DNA of 64,000 nucleotides from Prunus persica (Eukaryota; Streptophyta; Magnoliopsida; Rosales; Rosaceae): the NCBI RefSeq assembly GCF_000346465.2, contig NC_034016.1, forward strand, positions 7,403,814 to 7,467,813. The letters are read 5' to 3'. Below the pieces are notes generated by a model. It did no database searches, had not been told where the DNA came from, and was given only the letters and a program-made list of their open reading frames with translations. This document shows positions 37,048-49,230 of this stretch, piece by piece (the stretch's first letter is position 1; each line of letters begins with the position of its first letter). A program made the translations under genes and the position numbers.

Positions 37048-38383
37048 TTTACCTGCGAAAGTGGTTCAGTTAGTTTTTGTTTTGTGTTTGTTTTAATTTC
37101 TAATTTTGCTCGAGGACTAGCAAAAGATAGGTTTGACGAAAATTGATAGATTCATATTTTGCATATATAATCTATCTTTATTTGCATTGTTTTCATGTGA
37201 AATTGGTTAGTTTAATGCGTTTGGTGAAGATTTTGTAGGAAATCATACCTAGCAAGGCTTTGGAGCAAATTGTGGGTATCGGCTGGACCCTTGAGAATAC
37301 TTTCCTATTTTCCCTTTAAAACCCCAAAGCAAATTCCCTCTTTGACTAAGCCGCATGTTACTTCCTTTTGAGAATAGGTCTTAATTTTTCTAATATTCCT
37401 ATTTTTCTTTCCTTCCTAAATAAATATTATCTTCCTTATTTTTGGAGGAGTCCTTTGGCCTATAAATACAAAGCGTTAACCTAATAGCCAGGGCATCTTT
37501 TTTCCACCATCGTCTTCTCTACCATATTTTTCCACCAACTTTCATTCAACCAGAGAAATATCAGAGGAAGCTAAGAATTTGCTGCTGCATTATTTGAGGA
37601 GCTTTTGAAGGTGTTCCTGTGAAGATTCTGAAGATCAAGTCCATCGGCCAAATTCGTTTTATGACAATAATTCTCTTGTTTATATTTTCTTCTGTCATGA
37701 ACTAATTTCCCTTGCTAGGGCTACGATGTAGCCTAGCCTTGAATACTTAATTTCTATCGTTATATTAATTTCTGATTATTATCTCATGTTGAGTATTTGT
37801 TACTGTTCTTAATGATTTAAATATCTAGCTAGTATTTAATTGATGATCCAAGCGGAGACCGAGAGGAGATGTTTGGTGTTTGCTTCTTGTAACAAATACC
37901 ATGACTTGAATGAGTGCCCGAGAGGGACTAACATGACTCATGCAGTTTTCTTGTAGGTTCTCATAGAACTTAATGGGTTCTTGGTTTTCTAAATCCGTTG
38001 CTCGAGAGAGAATGGGTTGTTAATTGAGAATACTTTTGGTTGAGCCCGAGAGGGGATATCGAATGAATTAGGAGAAACCAACTGTCAACATGGATAGTAA
38101 TTAAGGTTAATTGGCTATAAGAATTAAGTAGAATTGGTTATGGTGAAGTCGGATGCTCTAGTGTCTCATCATCTTAATTTTCTATTGTTAATTAAATTGT
38201 TATTTTTCATAATTGTTTTAGTTTTCTTAAAATTAATCAATCTTCTTAATCAACTGTTCAAATAAACTTTATGCATTAATCATAATTGGTAGTTAATAGG
38301 AAATTACAGTCTTCGTGGGAACGACACTCTACTTATTTCTATATTACTTGTATGGATTGTGCGCTTGCAATAATTTCACAACA
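37048..38383 (+). mobile_element. Truncated Athila-like (E-family) 3' end inserted in the A integrase
   Basis: 37048-37143 matches the internal sequence just upstream of the 3' LTR of element E (ACCTGCGAAAGTGG, CTCGAGGACTAGCAAAAGAT). 37144-38383 is an E-family LTR, TGATAGATTC to TTTCACAACA, in plus orientation. It is 1240 bp against 1668 bp in E, the difference being one deletion near 37264. No target duplication is visible, and the codons between A-K-I-F and N-E-A-F of integrase are missing. The event therefore replaced roughly 75 bp of target. Confidence 0.85.
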
Positions 38384-39585
38384 AAAATCTTAGCCAGTTT
38401 ATTCAAACTATAATTTGCTCTCACCGGTAGAAAATGGGCGGACTTGGTGAGTCGATCCATGATTACCCAAACTCCATCATGTTTATTCTGTGTTCGGGGA
38501 AGCTTGAACAAAAAATCCATTGTAATCTGCTCCCACTTCCATTCAGGAATCGGAAGTGGTTGCAACAACCCTGATGGTTTCTGCCACTCAGCTTTCACTT
38601 GCTGACAAAATAGGCACCTTTTGACATACTCTGCTATTTTTTTCTTCATAAAAGGCCACCAGTAGTGCTTTGTCAGAGTATGATACATTTTTTTGCTTCC
38701 AGGGTGCATCGCAAAAACTGACTCACGGGCATCCTCAAGAATCTCCCTTTTTAAAACTTCATCATTAGGGACATATAACCTGTTACCCACCATTAACGCT
38801 CCATCATTTCTTACTGAACAATCAGTTCTGTCGCCATTCTCAACCTCCAATTGTAGTGTGCAAATCAAAGGATCCTAGGATTGAGCTGCGAGTATTCGTT
38901 CTACTAGCACTGGTCTCACATGGAGAGTAGCTAACAGTACTCCTTGATTATCCATACCTAGCCCAACTCTGAGCTTCCTCATTTCTACCATCAATGGCAA
39001 ATACCTCCCTCGAAGATAAGCTATAGATCCCGAAGATTTCCTACTGAGTGCATCCGCTACAACATTAGCTCTTCTTGGGTGATACTCGATGGTACAGTCA
39101 TCTTCTTTGCCTCAAATTCAATTCCTTCTGGGTAAATAAATACTTTAAACTTTTGTGATTTGTAAAGATCTGGCATGTTTCCCCGTAAAGATAATGCCGC
39201 CAAATCTTTAAGGCAAAAACTACTGCAGCAAGTTCCAAATCATGAATAAGATAATTCAACTCATGCTTCTTAAGTTGTCTAGAAGCATAAGCGATCACCC
39301 TACCATACTGCATCAACACACATCCAAGTCCTTGTTGAGATGCATCACTGTAGAGAACGAAGTTCCCACTATCATCCGGAAGTGCTAAAACGGAGCAGTG
39401 GTTAGCCTAGTCTTAAGTTCATTGAAGCTCTCCTCACACTTATCTAACCAGTCAAACCTAACTCCTTTCCTTATCAAACAAGTGAGAGGCGCCACTATAG
39501 TGGAGAACCCTTCCACGAAGCGACGGTAATACCCGGCTAACCCAAGAAAACTCTGTACTCTAATACTGTCATTGTCCACTGTTCC
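38384..39585 (-). pseudogene. Element A RT C-terminus, RNase H and integrase N-terminal part
   Basis: Going 5' to 3' on the minus strand, the region begins with F-L-G-L-A-G-Y-Y-R-R (end of RT) near 39555. RNase H follows, with [13 protein letters not shown] and T-N-H-K-S-L; this last has Asn where the family usually has catalytic Asp. R-R-A-N-V-V-A-D-A-L-S-R comes next, then an integrase zinc finger (H-P-G-S-K-K-M-Y-H ... C-L-F-C) and core (M-D-F-L-F-K-L-P, V-I-M-D-R-L-T-K). Frame breaks and stops occur near 39385, 39098 and 38878, plus a short deletion after Q-R-R. Most of RT and all of protease are gone. Confidence 0.9.
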
Positions 39586-40144
39586 AGCTGTAAAAACTCT
39601 TCCATCTTCACATTCTGGTAAGCTAGTGGATAGTACTGACTGTCAAATGCGACTCTGAATAATTGCCATGTAATGGCTGAAGGATCTCGATATCTCCTCT
39701 TAATCGATTCCCACCAATATCTAGCATTTCTGATAAAAAAAGAAGGTAGCCAGAGTAACCCTGCGGTTCTGTGGAACATCCATGACCTCCATGATCTGCT
39801 CCATCCGTTCTATCCATTCCTCAGCTACTGCTGGGTTACCATCACCATCAAAATCAGTGGCTCCAATCCTCTTAGCTTGATCAGCATATCCCAGGGAGGG
39901 ATCTCTGGACTACCTAGTCCGGGATAAAACTTGAGTCAGCAACTCCAAAGTCTGCTGGAAGTTGGGATCTCCCAGCATAGTGGGCACAGCAGGTACGGCT
40001 CCTGACAGGCCTCCAACAACGGATTGCTCTACCAGTTCAGGTACCGGTGCAAGAATAAGACATTCCTCCCGCTCGAGCTGGGGATCCTGTCCCCTTTTTC
40101 GAGACGACTGTCTAGTCCCTCTATGGAAGCCACCACGCTTAGGG
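39586..40144 (-). pseudogene. Element A gag, interrupted and fused to RT by deletion
   Basis: The minus strand starts P-K-R-G-G-F-H-R-G immediately after the solo LTR; the start codon is on the other side of that LTR at 42734-42736. Downstream are A-T-D-F-D-G-D-G-N-P and, after a frameshift near 39760, A-R-Y-W-W-E-S-I-K-R and E-E-F-L-Q-L-E-Q, typical of chromovirus Gag. An in-frame stop follows L-S-R-T-R near 39910. At about 39550 the sequence passes directly into the end of RT, so the rest of gag, protease and most of RT were deleted. Confidence 0.87.
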
Positions 40145-42374
40145 TGACTGGACCCGATCCAAATTCCGCTTTGGAATCCGAGCCAGACCCTGTGCGTGAC
40201 CGACACTTGGCGAATGTCGGGCACAAATGACCTATTTGCCCTTCTATACAAAACATAATAAAATAACAAGGTTGACATCTACCGAAAAATCGGCAGAGTT
40301 TCCCTTGTAATTGGCTCAATACCAAATCAATTACACCTGCCAAAATAAGTATATATATATATATAACCAACTGCCAGCATACATATATATACATTCCAAC
40401 AATTCAAATCTCAGTCTAGGGCAAAACATCAGAGCGACTACTAAGAATTTACAAGGAGTGAATTCTTTACAAAACAAAAATCCTACATCAAAAGAAAGGA
40501 GCGGAAGACGGGAAACGGCCCGGTGGTGGATTCCTGTGCACGTCTACTGCCTGGGGGCGCAAAACAACAAAAAGGGTGAGCGGACCTAAAAACAAAGTTT
40601 AGAAAATAGCATATGAACATACTAACCCCACTGTAAAAACAGTTATACAAACTAGCTTATTTTCTTTATTTCTGAGATCAAGGCATGTATATAATTATAT
40701 AGTTGAAAACAGTTTAAAACTATCACCTAGGTGTACCCTTATTTCCGTCAATTCCTTATATCCGTCAATTCATTGCATCACCATGCGTGACATATACTCG
40801 CAGGTCTCAGTGACACGAAGTCAATCCGAACCGCAACTCGCAGGATTCAGGGGACCGTAGTTCACCTGATCCGCATTACTCACTCCACACAAGTTCGAGT
40901 ACCAAGGAACTCGTGGGGCAACTGTCAAGCATGCTGACTAAACCGAAGGCAACAAATATAATCCGAAGGCAACATTTAATCTCTGGGTACAAGGTGGTTT
41001 AAGAAAATATAAAGTTTCTGAATTTCTGTAACCTTTAAACTTCTGCTGCCGTTTATCTGATAATTCACTAGAATTCCTTTTTCTATATTCCTTAAAAGAG
41101 ATTTCACTCGGCGGCATGCAGTATAAAATATTTAACAGAATAAAACAGCTTATAACTGAAACTGAACTGCTTAAATTCATTTATTAAAACAAAGAGTCCA
41201 CTCACTGATAGTCCGAGCTCGCTGGACCTCTTAAAGGTCCCTCCTGCGGGTCAACTGGTGCCCGGGTGCCTGATTCAATGACCATAATATTCTATTAATA
41301 CAATATAGTATTAAATTAAAAACCCTACCCCTGGCTCCTAAACGTACGTGCGTCAATTTAAAGTTCTCCATATGCCCATAAAAGCTTTCCTTCCATGTGG
41401 GATAGTTTAGCGGTATCTTGGGACTCAAAAAGCGCTAACGTCCCAAAAAGTCAATTTGGGACCCCATGGGTCCATGACCTCACAACATGATCTGGAAGCC
41501 GCTGGAAGGTCCAATATATCTAGGACACATGTCCCGAGAGTATTGGTGTCAATCGGACGGTCGGATTGATCACAATCGTGTAATCGCATAATTCCTAAAC
41601 CCTAGCCCTAGGGTTCGTGTTTTCGGAGTATCCGGGACTCCGATTCACAATCCGTCAAATCATACATGTTTCTGAAATTATCTAGAGAAACATATCTTAA
41701 ATTGATTACGATCCAACGGCTCAATAGTTTTGAACCCGATAATCGCACAATATGGAAAATCCGTTCGAGGCTCAAACGGTATCCAAATTGAGATCTGCGA
41801 ATTCCTACGCGCTCGTGAAGACCTAAGGATCGTATCAAGGCACAGTACCATTGCACTACCCTCGCCCACGCTCCGCCGCACCTGCCGGCAGCACTGGGTG
41901 TCCATAGCGATTACGCATCGCCGGAAAATCTCTAAACCACGGCTCCAAACTCGTACCCTAGGTATAACACCATATTTGGAACCACTTTTGTTCTTGGACC
42001 TACCCCAAAAACTAACCGGAAGTGGCCAGACACAGAGGCCAAAAATCGGCCGAATTCCAATTTGAAAACTGTGCTAGCTACGGTCAAAATCGATGCAAAC
42101 CTACCCAACCATCAGCTAGAGCATGGGAAATAGGTAGAAATCCATACCTTACTCAACAAATTTGGTGGAGAATTGAGGGAGAACCACCAGATTTCTGCAA
42201 ATTTCGGCGACGCCAGCGGTGGAATGGAGCGGCCGAAGGCTGAGACTTGTAGAGGAGGATGAGCTGGTTCTTTTGGGACCGGTGCCGATGAAGTTGACGG
42301 CCGGACGTGGTGGCGGCGAGGAGAAGAAAAATCGACTGGGTTAGGGGGAATGGGTTCGCGCGACGGGAGAGAGA

Positions 42375-42428
<54 letters not shown>

Positions 42429-42726
42429 AAGAAAGAAAAACTGAGGGAGAAAGGAGAAACTGAGGGTTTAAATCTGATTTTGCAATTTACCATTTTGCCC
42501 CTCGTGATATTTTAACCGTATTTGCTTCGTTAAAGCTCCGACTTGAGTCCACTTCGTGTCTACGAACTCCTTTCGTCGTGCTCTACGCAACGGTGTATGT
42601 AGAATTGTCAAATTCCTTTTCGGTCAAAAAGTCAACTTTTCGTTAATAAATTATTCCAAGGGCAAAATTATATTTCCCCATAATAAATTACTAATTAAAT
42701 ATGAATTTTAGGTTTGGGTCATTACA
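40145..42726 (-). mobile_element. Solo chromovirus LTR inserted in element A gag
   Basis: Minus-strand TGTAATGACCC to GGGTCCAGTCA, 2582 bp, with the 5-bp target duplication TAGGG on both sides (40140-40144 and 42727-42731). No primer site or polypurine tract adjoins it, so it is a solo LTR left by LTR-LTR recombination. It is clearly diverged from the two LTRs of A. It holds a (GA)n tract at about 42367-42440. Confidence 0.93.
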
Positions 42727-42733
42727 TAGGGCC

Positions 42734-42736
42734 CAT
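42734..42736 (-). other. Start codon of element A gag, separated by the solo LTR
   Basis: Minus-strand ATG-GGC-CC joins across the TAGGG duplication to P-K-R-G-G in 39586-40144. The solo LTR thus landed within three codons of the gag start. Confidence 0.75.
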
Positions 42737-42814
42737 ATTTACTATCACAAGAAACAGATATTCCGGAAAACTGGAATGCACAAAGTGCAAAGTCTACAGG
42801 AAGTTAAACCTAAT

Positions 42815-42826
42815 GCTCTGATACCA
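42815..42826 (-). other. Primer binding site of element A, initiator tRNA-Met type
   Basis: Minus-strand TGGTATCAGAGC, three bases after the end of the 5' LTR at 42830. It identifies 42830-45503 as the 5' LTR. Confidence 0.9.
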
Positions 42827-42829
42827 AGT

Positions 42830-45503
42830 TGACAAGACCAGACCCAAATTTCGCTTTAGAATCCTAGCCAGACCCTGTGCATGTCCGACATCTGGCGGAT
42901 GTTGGACACGAATGACCTAATTGCCCTTTCCTACAAAGCACGATAAAATAACAAGGTTGACTCCTACCAAAAATAAATCGGCAGAGTCTCCCTTGTAACT
43001 GGGTCAATACCAAAAAATTTACACCTGCTAAACAAGCATATATACACAACCAACTGCTAGCATACGTATATATATACGTTCCAACAGTTCAATTCTAATT
43101 ATGGGGCAATTTATCAGAGCGAGTACTAAGAATATACAAAAGGAGTCAATTCTTTTACAGAAAAGTCCTACATCAGAAAGGAAAGCGCGGAAGGTGGAAA
43201 ACGACCCAGTGGTGGATCATTGTGCACGCTTACTGCCTGGGGGCGCAAAACATTAAAAAGGTGAGTAGACCCAAAAATAAAGTTTAGAAAAATACATATG
43301 AACATACTAACCCCACTGTAAAAACAGTTATACAAACTAATTCATTCACTTTATTATATTCGTACTGAAATCAATGCACTCATATATTTATACATATATA
43401 TGCCAATCATACTCATGGTCAATATTAATTTCTTAAAAGCATTGAAAACAGTTTAAAATTACCACCTAGGTGTACCCCTTATTTCTGTCAATTCCTAATA
43501 TCCGTCAATTCCTCGCATCACCATGGGTGACACGTACTCGCAGGTCTCAGTGACACAAGGTCAGTTTGAGCAGCAACTCGCAGGATTCAGGGGACCGTAG
43601 TCAGCCTGATCCACATTACTCGCTTCACACGAGTTCGGGTACAATAGAACTCGTGGGGCAACTGTCAAGCATGCTGACTAAACCAAAGGCAACCAATAAA
43701 ATTCGAAGGCAACATTTGATCTGAAGGCAACTTATTTAACGAAAGCAACATCTGTATATCTGGGTACCTAAGGTGGTTTAGGGAAATATAAAGTTTCTGA
43801 AAAAAATCTGCTGAATAACTGAATTTCTGTAAACTCTAACACTCTACTTCCATTTATCTGATAATTAACTAGAATTTCTTTTCCTATATCCTTTAAAGGA
43901 TATTCCACTCGGCAGCATGCAAAATAAAATATTTAAAAGCATATAACAGCTTATAAACACTAATCTTTGAGTAAAACTTATTCAAGATCAAATACTCTAA
44001 CTGAACTGCTTAAATTCATTTATAAAAACAAAGAGTCCACTCACTGGTGGTCCGTGCTTCTAGACCTCTTGAAGGTCCCTCCTGCGGGTCAACTGGTGCC
44101 CGGGTACTTGATTCAATTACCATAATATTCTATAAAAATCCTGACCCCTGGCTCCTCGAAGTGCGTGCGTCAGATTAAAGTTGTTCCTACGCCTATAAAA
44201 GCTTTCCTTCTACTTGGAATAGTTTAAAAGTATCTTGGGACTCAAAAAGCGCTAAAGTCCCAAAAGTCAACCCGGGACCCTGCGGGTCCACGACCTCAAA
44301 ATTATGATCCGGAAGTCTCTAAAAGTGTCAATATACCTAGGACACATGTCCTGAGGGTTTGATCTCGATCGGACGGTCGAATTGATCCCGATCGTACAAT
44401 CGCATTATTTCTAAAACCGTAGCCCTAGGGTTCACGATTTTGGAGTATTCGGAACTACGATTCACGATCCGTTGAATCCTAAACGATTCTGGAAATGTCT
44501 AGATTAACATATCTGAAAATGATTACGATCCAACGGCTCAACAGTATTGAACATGGAAATCGCACAATATGCAAAAATCTGTTCGAGGCTCAAACAGTAT
44601 CCAAATTGAGATATACGAATTTCTACGCGCTCGTGACAACACGAGGATCATTCTAGGACTGAAAGTGAGCTCTACTAAACTCCCCACGTGCGGCCACATG
44701 CGCGGACAGCATGTGGGTGGCTTGATAAATTTCTGGATGTTGGAAAATCTCCAAACCGCTGGCCCAAACTCCTGTCCTAGGTAAAACACCCTATTTGGAA
44801 CCACTTTTGTTCTTTGACTTACCCCAAAAACTTGCCGGAAGTGGCCGGAATTTCAAATTCAAAATCAGCAGAACTTTGGATCGTGATTTGATCTATCTAG
44901 GCTAGAAATCGTTCCAATCCTATCCAACTAGCAGCTAAGTCATGAAAAATAGGTAAGGATCCACACCTTGATTGTTCGATTTGGTGGCCGGATGACGGAG
45001 ATCAACGGCTGTGAATTTTCAAATGAAAACTGACGGTTTTCGTGGTTTTCCGTCTGGATTACGACGGCAGCTGGCGTCGAGGTGGGCTGGGGCTGACGGC
45101 GAGGCTTGGTCGGTCATTTTGGCTCTGGTCTTGCAGCTTAGGGAGGTCGGTGACGGAAGTTATGGGGGTCTGAAAATCGGCTGAAGGGAGGACGTCGGAA
45201 GAGGGAGGGAAGAGATTGAGGGAGAAGAGAGAGAATGAGGTTTTTCAAGTCTGATTTTTCAAATTACCGTTTTGCCCCTCAGAGTATTTTATCAGTATTT
45301 TCTTCGTTAAAGCTCCGATTCGAGCCCACTTCTTGTCTACGAACTCGTTTCGTCGTGCTCTACGCAACGGTGTGTGTGGAATTGTCAAATTCCTTCTCGG
45401 TCAAAGAGTCAACTTTTCTTTAATAAATTATTCCAGGGGTAAAATTATCTTTTCCTCTTAATAAATTAATAATTAAATATTAATTAAGGTTTGGGTTATG
45501 ACA
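42830..45503 (-). repeat. 5' LTR of element A
   Basis: On the minus strand it runs TGTCATAACCC to GGTCTTGTCA, 2674 bp. The terminus carries a substitution relative to TGTAATAACCC. It is collinear with 33517-36191. Confidence 0.92.
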
Positions 45504-45701
45504 ATAAAACACACAAAAAGAAAAAATCAATGTACCGACAATACCATAGCAATACCACTGCAATACAACCACAATAAAACCACAATACAATTGCAATAGC
45601 AAATCAACAATGCTACCTCACTATGATATAATCATAACAAGTTCATAGAAAATTCCAATACCAAATGCAAGAATCAATCGACAAAGAACAAACAAATTTG
45701 T
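45504..45701. repeat. X-derived segment between LTR insertions, GCAATA-rich
   Basis: Starts with the ATAAA duplication of A. It holds repeated GCAATACAACCAC/CAATAAAACCAC units, resembling the arrays at 30590 and 32278, and ends with TTTGT, the duplication of the next solo LTR. Confidence 0.7.
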
Positions 45702-45977
45702 TGTAATAACCCGATCCTAAATTAATATTTAATTATTAAAGTATTCAAGTAAAAGATAATTTTACCCCGGGAATATTTTTAAAGCTTTACAAGTTGACTT
45801 TTTGTCCAGAAAAGAATTTGAGAATTTCAGTTGTACTGTTGCATAGAGCACGTCGAGATAAGTCTGTAGACATATAGTGGGCTCAAATCGGAGTTGTAAC
45901 GAATAAGTTACAATAAAAAATTGTCTAGTGGCAAAATTGTAAATTTTTCAAAAAGGTTTTTTTTTAAAACCTGATTT

Positions 45978-46025
<48 letters not shown>

Positions 46026-48625
46026 ATGCGTAGTTCCCCCCTCCCTCCTCCCTTCGATTTTTCTTCACAGCTGGTGGCCCCAAGAGCCACCACCGCCACC
46101 ACCGGAGGCCATTCTTAGCGGCACGGGTCCCAAAAGGACCGCACCACTCTCCCCTTCTAGTCCCAGCCCAGCCCAACTGTCACTGTCGCCGATTTTGGCA
46201 TGAAAATCGAGAAAAAGTGGTTGGTGTTAACTAATTTTTTTCTCATGTTCGTTTGAAAGATTTCGGGCACCAAATCTTGCGAACCAGGTATGCTTTCTCA
46301 TCTTTTCGAGGTGTTCTAGTTGCTGGTTATGGTATTTAGAAGAAATTTTTGCTTTTTGGGGGTTAAATAAGCTATAGAAGTTTTGGCCAGTTTTGGCCTC
46401 TGATTCCAGCCACTACTGTCAACTTTTTGGGGTAGGTCTAAGAACGAAAATTGCTCCACTCTATGTGTAATCATGTAGGTATAGGTCTTGACCGACGGTT
46501 TGGAGATTTTTCAATTGCCGGAATTGCTTCGGACACCTACGCACTAGCGGCACGTGGGCACTGTTTGGGTGTTCTTCTTGGTCCAAAAATGATTCTCATG
46601 TCTTCCCGAGCAACACGGTATGCTTGGATTTCAATTTGATTATCGTTTGATCGCTGATCGGATATCGCATATTAGGCATTATCCAGGTTTGATATGTTCG
46701 AACCGTTGGATCGACTCCCTTTTAATATATGTTGATTTAGGCACTCCTAGGATCGTGTAGGATTTCACGGATAGTGAATCGGAGCCCCGGATTTCTGATT
46801 TAATAACTTAAAGTTTACGTTAAACAATAACCGTCCGTTCGTGCGATCGCGAGCGATCTGATCGTTTGATCCGAACCAAACTTGCAAAACGTGTTTTCTA
46901 AAACTTGTGAAATCCATAGGAACTTTCGGATCATAAAACAGAGGCTGTGGGTCCCATAGACCCGGTTGACCCAATGTAGAAAGTTTGACCCTCGGTTAAA
47001 CGTGAGTCTTCCGGGGTAGTTCACCCTTCGAGAAGTACTAGAACGACCGTGTAAATGAGGCTTGACTGTTTGTGAACTATTTTGATTATGTTCGGATGGT
47101 GAGTTTATGTTATAGTGTTCTTCTCTTATTTGAAGTTTATCTCGTTATTTATTTATTTGTTATTATTATGAGTAATATTATTAGAGTGAATGATTGGGTG
47201 ATATTGGATTATGCAAATGTTTAGAAGTTATTAGGCAATCGATTTTCTTTTCTAATGGTATTAAACTATGTTGGGTTGTGTAAAGTTAGGAACGGCTTAT
47301 TAATTGGATTTTGGTGTGGACGAGAAATTTATTATATATATATACACTTAGTAGTTTAAAGATGATGAATCATGGACATTAGTTCTTATCAGAATGTGGT
47401 GTATATTTTAAGTGTAGTTGAGAACTAATTCTTGGAAAGTTGATATAAAGGTCGGATAATGGATTGTGAAATAAGGGAAAATTTATGATGAGCTTCAGAC
47501 AATAGTTTTCAAACCCACCATGGGAGTACCTCCAGTTGCTTGAAACAGTTTTCTCATTTATGATAATGCCCCACAAGTTTCGGGGATACCTGAACCGTGT
47601 GGTGCGAGGATATGTGTTCTCGGGCCGACTACATGTCCCCCAAGTTTTGCAAGGAATGCGGCTCAGGTTGACTTTGTGTTCCCGAGGCTTGGGAGGAATG
47701 CGGCTAGGGTTGACTTTGTGTTTCAAAGGCCTGCGAGGGTGTAACAGACAGAATACTTAGAATTGACTGAAAATGATTGGGGTACGCCTACGTGGAGAGT
47801 ATTTAAGTTTTGAGATGTTTTAAACTAAAAATTGAGGATTTTATCTTGGTATTTATGGGCAAAGGTTTTAATATATGTTTTCCTACTTAAGAGACAAGGA
47901 TTAAGAGTGTTCTAAGTTTTAAGGATTCTGTATAATTTACGAATATTTTCTTAAGTGAAGTTTTATTTTACCATGTTGTTACTTGATTTTATATACCCGT
48001 TTTGTTCTCCTTGTGTTTCTTTTCCAGTTTAAAAGTTATTCCCCTCTCATTATTTTTTTTTCTTTTTTAATTTCTTTTCATATTTGATTTTGCAAAGCAG
48101 GAGGTAAACATAAAAGTTGAATACTTAACTTGTCAATAAAAGAAAGAGAAAGAACTACATATGACTTGATACCTTGTTAAGGGTACGTAGGCAACCTAGA
48201 GTTTCTAGGTGCAGCCGCAAGACCAAGTGATTGAAAATCTATTCAGTTAAGTTATTTTGAAATCTGTTAACGTTCTCATGTTGTTCCAAAAGTTGGGACT
48301 AGTTTCAGTTGGCAGAACAATTTATTTGATTTAAAGAGGCCTAAGGCCATAAAGATTTGATGTTTGGTTACGTGAATTCTATTATTATGCATGTTGAACA
48401 GTTGTGGATATTTATATTGCTTGTTGCCTACAGGTAATTTTTTGGGAAAAGAGCGAATTACAAGGGAGACTTTGCCGAATTTTCGGCAGAAGTCAAACTA
48501 GAAGAAAAAGAATTTTGGAAACTTAGAAGGGCATTTTGATCAAGAGTGCCCGACACCTGCTAGGTGTCGGATACGCATAAGGTTCGGCTCAGATTCCAAA
48601 GTGGAATTTGGGTCGGGTCCTGTCA
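45702..48625 (+). mobile_element. Solo chromovirus-type LTR, plus orientation
   Basis: TGTAATAACCCGATCC to GGGTCCTGTCA, 2924 bp, with target duplication TTTGT at 45697-45701 and 48626-48630. No primer site, polypurine tract or coding sequence adjoins it. It contains a (CT)n tract (about 45979-46022), a donor-like CAG|GTATG at about 46288, and the conserved module at about 46600-46800. It is more diverged from A than the A LTRs are from each other. Confidence 0.93.
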
Positions 48626-48990
48626 TTTGTTGTTTAAGACAAACAAAATCAATCCGAATACTTAACTTTCTACACAAAATACAAACGAAATCAATCACAA
48701 TTCCAATTTTAGTAATCAAATTCAATTTAACATCAAAACTTACATATTCCCAACAATTCATTTTCTGGAGAAGCTGTTCTTGAAGAGGGCATGTAAACTC
48801 TGACTTCAAAACCCCCCAAAATTGGACCAAAATGCTTAAATAATGGCCACCTAATGCCCAGACATGCTATCATATTCAGAAAAGATGGTTTTGTTTGGGT
48901 TTGTTTAGGTTGCAGGAGTGATTTGTATTTGGGTAGAGAAGAAAACATAAAGGAAGAGGAAGAACTGGGTTTTGAGGGCAAAGCTGTGGG
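48626..48990 (-). other. X-derived sequence next to the right TIR
   Basis: Continues X after the TTTGT duplication. Minus-strand sequence next to the TIR is TC-rich and leader-like. The long apparent frame (minus, 48733-49464) runs across the TIR and is not a recognised protein. Confidence 0.5.
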
Positions 48991-49230
48991 CGAACCTAAA
49001 TTATAACGCCAACTCAAGCTACAAAAACCCAAAACTGACCAAAAGTGTTGAGAGAGAGAGAGAGAGCGAAGAGAGAGCTGAGAAAGAAACCAAAAACTAA
49101 CCAAAAGTGTTAATTGGCCAATAAGTGGGCAATAAGTATATATTTCTAGATGATATTTGCAAAACTTATGGGGAAATGTGGTATTTCTAGTTAAAATTAA
49201 AAAAATGGTGGCATTAACCACTATTTCCCC
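48991..49230 (-). repeat. Right terminal inverted repeat of element X
   Basis: On the minus strand it starts GGGGAAATAGTGGTTAATGCC and ends TTATAATTTAGGTTCG, matching the left TIR with scattered substitutions and a longer CT tract. The pair was recognised only after removing the inserted LTR elements. Confidence 0.82.

Larger units (their letters stand above)
33517..45503 (-). mobile_element. Element A: Ty3/gypsy chromovirus (Tekay/Del-like) with nested insertions
   Basis: LTRs of about 2.67 kb at 42830-45503 (5') and 33517-36191 (3') flank gag-pol remnants on the minus strand. The target duplication is ATAAA on both sides (33512-33516, 45504-45508). The primer site is initiator tRNA-Met type. 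The pol order protease/RT/RNase H/integrase and a C-terminal chromodomain place it among chromoviruses. It carries a solo LTR in gag, a foreign Athila-like 3' fragment in integrase, and a large internal deletion joining gag to the end of RT, so it is dead. Confidence 0.93.

Noticed and set aside
40145..45503. LTRs at 40145 and 42830 as the pair of one very short element
   Set aside because: The 40145 LTR has its own TAGGG duplication, and the 42830 LTR pairs with 33517 by shared indels and the ATAAA duplication.
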